Positions 59,683 through 64,000 of a stretch of DNA of 64,000 nt are shown piece after piece. The stretch's first letter is position 1, and the number at the start of each line of letters is the position of its first letter. The stretch is from Festucalex cinctus (lineage: Eukaryota > Chordata > Actinopteri > Syngnathiformes > Syngnathidae), in assembly GCF_051991245.1 (NCBI RefSeq), contig NC_135421.1, positions 26,784,939-26,848,938 of the forward strand. The letters run 5' to 3'. Both the position numbers and the translations under genes were made by a program. The notes below the pieces were generated by a model. That model was not told the origin of the DNA. It searched no databases and worked only from the letters and a program-made list of their open reading frames with translations.

Positions 59683-59820
59683 TTACTGTGTTGCCATGGA
59701 GACCCAGAAGTACCTGCCTGTGAAAGTGTTTCGGGCGAAACAAGTTAAGTTCTGACTGAGGCGTTCAGTTAGCCACAGCGACATCATGACGCTCCTACGC
59801 TGATGAACTAAATCACGCCA

Positions 59821-60095
59821 TTAACTCCTTTACTGCCAAAAGTGTTTAACCACGATTACTAAAATCACGATGTATGCCGCCATAAACGTTAATTGATGTC
59901 AACTATGTTTTTTTTTTTTTTTTTTTTTTAAATCAATGGGCATTGCAAGCGCTGCCTGGTCAATGGGTTGTGGAATCAAAAACAGCCACTAATTATGGCC
60001 AGCAGATGGCAGCATTGTATCTCTTTTCAATGGGCTCAAGCTGTATCAAATTACAATGAAACATGACCAATTTGATGAAATATCATTTTCAAGGA
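59821..60095. mobile_element. TTAA-flanked element, second family, uninterrupted copy
   Basis: Starts TTAACTCCTTTACTGCC at 59821. Contains GGTTGTGGAATCAAAAACAG and CCAGCAGATGGCAGCATTG, the reverse complement of the sequence around the 31111 insertion. A 22-nt T-run sits at 59911-59931. Confidence 0.65.
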
Positions 60096-60293
60096 GGATG
60101 TGAATGATCAAAGCCTTTGTCACATTAAATCTAATTCAGAGCGTCACTAAACAAAAAAAAATATATTTGTGTCAAAGTCACGGGACCGGCGTAATATTGG
60201 GGCAAAAAACTGTGTTTGGCAACATACATCGAGACTCGGGACTTGAGACTGTCCCGATCAGTCCGGGACGTCAGGTCACCCATATGTAAATAT

Positions 60294-60713
60294 TAGGGGT
60301 GTGAATTGCCTCGTACCTGACGATTCGATCCGTATCACGATTCATAGGTCACGATTCGATTCGATACCGATTAATCCCAAGTCGATTGTTGCGATATTTT
60401 TACTCAAATTTGGAAAATACCATTCAGTAAACTTATACATGCACACTGTAAGATTTGTATGAAAATGTATTATTATCTTATAACTGTATGTCACAAACAG
60501 GTTTAACAACATTTTTCATGTTTGAACAGCATTGAAATAAAACATTAAGGCTAAATGTTCCATTCATATAACATATAACAAGTTTTGTTGAATATTTTTC
60601 CATCAAAAATGGATGTGAAAAAAATCGATTCGGCTGCCTATTGAATCGATTCGAGAATTGCGCGCTGTAGTATCGCGATATATCGCCGAATCGATTTTTT
60701 TTTAACACCCCTC
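60294..60713. mobile_element. hAT-like MITE, group F, second copy
   Basis: TAGGGGTGTGAATTGCC...TTTAACACCCCTC, 420 bp, duplication GTAAATAT at 60286-60293 and 60714-60721. Same orientation as the 35155 copy. Confidence 0.88.
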
Positions 60714-61034
60714 GTAAATATCATTCATACACATACACAGATAGCATATGTATCTGTAAGTACACGTGTCTAGCATTTCATGCACATAAAGTATTTGTAC
60801 TTGACTTGGACTTACTTTTGGTTTGCCCACGTTTGATGTTGTTGAATATTTGACATGGAAAATGTCACTGTAATTTGTTGGTTTTAGATATTCCTAAGAT
60901 TTATTGAGTGTCTACTGTGTAGGGCGTGTCAGACAGATGGTGAGTGATGTTCTTATGTCAGCGCAGTCTCCGTTCTCAGGAGGGGGGAAAAAAAAAAAAA
61001 ATGACTCATGGGCCATGTTAGTGGATGGCCTACA

Positions 61035-61533
61035 TTAACTCATTCACTCGCCGCCATTTTCACATTTCGCAATCCCGTTCGCTCCCGGCTGTTTTACTGG
61101 ATTTTGACTGATTTTGCAAGGCCCACAGAATATTGTGTTCAATTGCTATAAAGGCATGGAATCTATCAAAAGAAAGATTAAAGTATCTTCTTTCATCGGG
61201 GAAAAAAAGTACGTTTCTATCTGTATCCGTTTTGCAGCAATTAGCATTAGAAGAGAGCTCAGTTTCATCAGTTTTCACAAATCTATTTAAAATTCTAAGT
61301 CATTGAGCTTTTTTTCTACATGGCCCCGGTTGATCTCCTTTGCTCTGCTGCCACCTGCTGGCCGTTTGTGTAATAACTACCATTTCTGCATCCGTTCTTT
61401 GCAGTTGAGAGGCTGCATCAAAGCCTTCTGTATGCTCCAGCATAAGAAAAACAAAAAAACGTATAAATACGTCTTTGGGAAACTTAAAACAAAAAAAAAC
61501 GTATTTACACGTTATTGGGAGCAAATGAGTTAA
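61035..61533 (-). mobile_element. TTAA-flanked MITE, copy 7
   Basis: TTAA at 61035-61038 and 61530-61533, reverse orientation, full length of about 499 bp. It includes CACATTTCGCAATCCCGTTC and TTGCAAGGCCCACAGAATAT. Good candidate for family consensus. Confidence 0.85.
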
Positions 61534-62471
61534 GTGGAACCCGGACAACACACACGCGTGCAATCAAACGTCAACAAGAAATACATCATTCCCTGCAAGA
61601 GATGGAAAAAAATGACAAGAAAGGTTAGATAGCTGGTTTGAGCTGTGTGAATATTCCGTCCTTCTCAAATGTGAAATATCCCACGACTTTGCTGAGATAG
61701 GAAGCGACACAAAAGAGCCTTTCCGGAACACAATGCTTGCGTGGATTATTACTCGTTCAAGTCGTGCTCACGGGGACCAAAGATTTCTTGGCGCAAAAGA
61801 TAGCACCAGGCATGAACCCGAATATCACAAAACGATGAGATTGGTCTTCTTGGAGACTTGCGCCACAAAATCCAGCCCCATGTGACATATCCCATGAGAA
61901 ATCAGGCTACAATGGCTAAACGGTAAATGGTTTGGACTTATACAGCGCCGTCTATCTTTTTTTAAAAGAAAGTATGAAAAAAACAAAACATTATTGCCTC
62001 GTTTTTGTGACAAAAGTGCTACAACTTTTTTGACACCCATTGTATCGAGGATATACCTCCAGGTCACCTTTGACCTTCGTGAGCACAATGAGTAAGTAGA
62101 TAGCTTGATGACGTGTTTTGCATGGAACATAGTGACTAAGAGAATAAATCTATTTAGGAGACAACTTGGAATCACATTTGGGTTAAAGCACCACTTTTTC
62201 CGGAAAAAAAAAAAAAAAAAAAAAAAAGTAACATGCCTTTAGTTTTCACCAGAGCACCATCTGCCTCTGGGGCTGAGGGAAATCCAATCTGCAAGCATCT
62301 AATTTGTAGCTGTCCGCTTCCTGGGGTGGGAATCGCGGAGTAACTCATAAGTTTAGTGGGGGGGGAAAAAATAAATAAAAAATGAGAGGCCCAAACCAAA
62401 ATGAACAACAATTCTAGTTTAGAGTCATGAAATACATGAATGTCAAATGCAACCTCTGGGACTAGCAATAA
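61534..62471. other. Unassigned intergenic sequence
   Basis: Includes TAAATGGTTTGGACTTATAC near 61924, which resembles a widespread fish repeat, and an A-run at 62203-62227. No gene supported. Confidence 0.35.
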
Positions 62472-62907
62472 TTAACTCATTTGCTCCCAATAACGTGTAA
62501 ATACGTTTTTTTTATGTGTGTTAAGTGTCCCAAAGACGTATCTATACGTTTTTTTTTGTTTTGTTTTTAATGCTAGAGCATACAGAAGGCTTTGATGCAG
62601 CCTCTCAACTGCAAAGAACGGTTGCAGAAATTGTAGTTATTATACAAACGGACAGCAGGTGGCAGCAGAGCAAAGGAGATTAGCTCTCTTCTAATGCTAA
62701 TTGCTACAAAACAGAAACAGATAGAAACCTACTTTTTTTTTCCTGATGAAAGAAGAGACTTTAATATTTCTTTTGGTAGGTTCCATGCTTTTATAGCAAT
62801 TGAACACAATATTCCGTGGGCCTTGCAAAATGGGTCAAAATCCAGTAAAACAGCCGGGAGCGAACGGGATTGCGAAATGTGAAAATGGCTGGGAGTGAAA
62901 GAGTTAA
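62472..62907 (+). mobile_element. TTAA-flanked MITE, copy 8 (internal-deletion subtype)
   Basis: TTAA at 62472-62475 and 62904-62907. Same CAAAGGAGAT|TAGCTCTC deletion junction as the copy at 22199, so the two descend from one deleted progenitor. Confidence 0.85.
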
Positions 62908-63378
62908 TCATACATGCTTGCCACATCTGACTCAAAGAGAGCCATCAAGAAGTGCCTGCAGGCAAAAGGTTGAAGGTCATTCTGATGATGACGACCACGC
63001 ATAGGGCCAAGGCCAAGTTTCGCCTTCCTTGTAAACCACAGAAGCGGTAAAGACACGCCCACTACCATGACTAACATCTTGCCGGCTATGAGGCCGAGTG
63101 CCGGAGTGAAATATGTCGACAGCGTCTTGGATTGACTTGTTTGCACAGATGTTGTCATGAGAAAGTTCTGATGATTATGTAAGCGAACATCCAAGGTGAT
63201 GGCTGGTGTTGGTGGATTTGTTCATCCATGCGATTGAAAGAAATTCTGAATTTTAGAACGTCCTGTAACTACAGTCCAATGAAATGTGTCACATGTATGA
63301 CACATAGGAAACATCCGTCCATCTTGTAATGTCAAGTCGTCACGGGATGAAAACCTTAAAGCGTACGCTGCACATTTG

Positions 63379-63892
63379 TTCCTCCCATTTGCTCCCAATA
63401 ACACGTAAATAAGTTTTTTTTTAATGTTGTAAGTGTCCCAAAGACGTATTTATACGTTTTTTTTTTGTTTTTTTGTTTTTATGCTAGAGCATACAGAAGG
63501 CTTTGATGCAGCCTCTCAACTGCAAAGAACGGTTGCAGAAATGGTAGTTATTACACAAACGGCCAACAGGTGGCAGCAGAGCAAAGGAGGTCAACCAGGG
63601 CCATGTAGAAAAAAAAGCTCAATTACTTACAATTTTAAATAGATTTGTGAAAACTGATGAAAATTAGCTCTCTTCTAATGCTAATTGCTGCAAAACGGAA
63701 GCAGATAGAAACATACTTTTTTTTTTCCTGATGAAAGAAGAGACTTTAATCTTTCTTTTGATTGGTTCCATGCTTATATAGCCATAAAACACAATATTCT
63801 GTGGGCCTTGCAAAATCAGTCAAAATCCAGTAAAACGGCCGGGAGCGAACGGGATTGCGAAATGTGAAAATGGCGGCGAGTGAATGAGTTAA
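63379..63892 (+). mobile_element. TTAA-flanked MITE, copy 9
   Basis: The 3' end TGAATGAGTTAA is at 63881-63892. At the 5' end TTAACTC has decayed to TCCTCCC. Full-length centre with GGTCAACCAGGGCCATG. Confidence 0.82.
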
Positions 63893-64000
63893 ATGCACCG
63901 AAAACGTATCGACATGGACGCGCGCACGCCAACAGGCGGCAGGAGATAATGACTCATGACAACGATCTTGCAGCAGGTGAGTTTGCCAGAAGTGAATTAG

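Noticed and set aside
62904..63194. Minus-strand frame with a hydrophobic stretch (LIAGKMLVMVVGVSLPLLW)
   Set aside because: Other frames across the same DNA are also open. It starts inside the end of a MITE and has no clear splice sites. One apparent membrane segment is not enough.

Overview
The window is eukaryotic nuclear DNA, most likely from a teleost fish. The signs are a multi-exon vertebrate gene with GT/AG introns, dense simple repeats (TA, TG, TTA, AAG tracts), L2/SINE-like tails ending in GGATGGATGGA, and many short non-autonomous DNA transposons with 8-bp, TTAA or TA target-site duplications (TSDs). The species cannot be fixed from the sequence. No prokaryotic system, phage, CRISPR array, rRNA or intact autonomous transposon is visible.

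The one gene that can be fully resolved is mxra5 (matrix-remodelling-associated protein 5, adlican), plus strand. Its coding span is 36384-52247 in 11 coding exons. I rebuilt it exon by exon: all junctions are GT/AG, the phases agree, the coding length is 7683 nt (2560 codons plus stop), and there is no internal stop or frameshift. The predicted protein has a signal peptide, a cysteine-flanked block of about six LRRs, two Ig domains, a mucin-like Ser/Thr/Pro and basic region of about 690 residues (mostly one 3.3-kb exon), and nine C-terminal Ig domains. A likely promoter and 5' untranslated exon lie near 34.5-34.84 kb.

Upstream (1-34 kb) is mostly repeats and unrecognised sequence. A good candidate terminal coding exon of an unidentified minus-strand gene is at 8412-8529, with a weaker candidate exon at 14449-14601. 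If real, that gene is transcribed divergently from mxra5. Downstream of mxra5 (52.7-64 kb) I see no convincing gene, only transposon copies and unique sequence.

The repeats are unusually legible. At least nine hAT-like MITE groups occur, many with perfect 8-bp TSDs, together with nine copies of a TTAA-flanked roughly 0.45-0.5-kb element, four 76-85-bp TTAA mini-elements, two pogo/Tigger-like elements and one TA-flanked MITE in mxra5 intron 1. Two loci show hAT sequence turning into tandem arrays: an 88/176-bp higher-order array at 28.3-29.0 kb and a triplicated unit of about 400 bp at 32.95-34.15 kb. The best leads are the teleost-specific architecture of mxra5 (one Ig domain apparently lost, three long disordered linkers inserted), its unusual exon-6 splice acceptor, the hAT-derived satellite, and the unidentified minus-strand exons.
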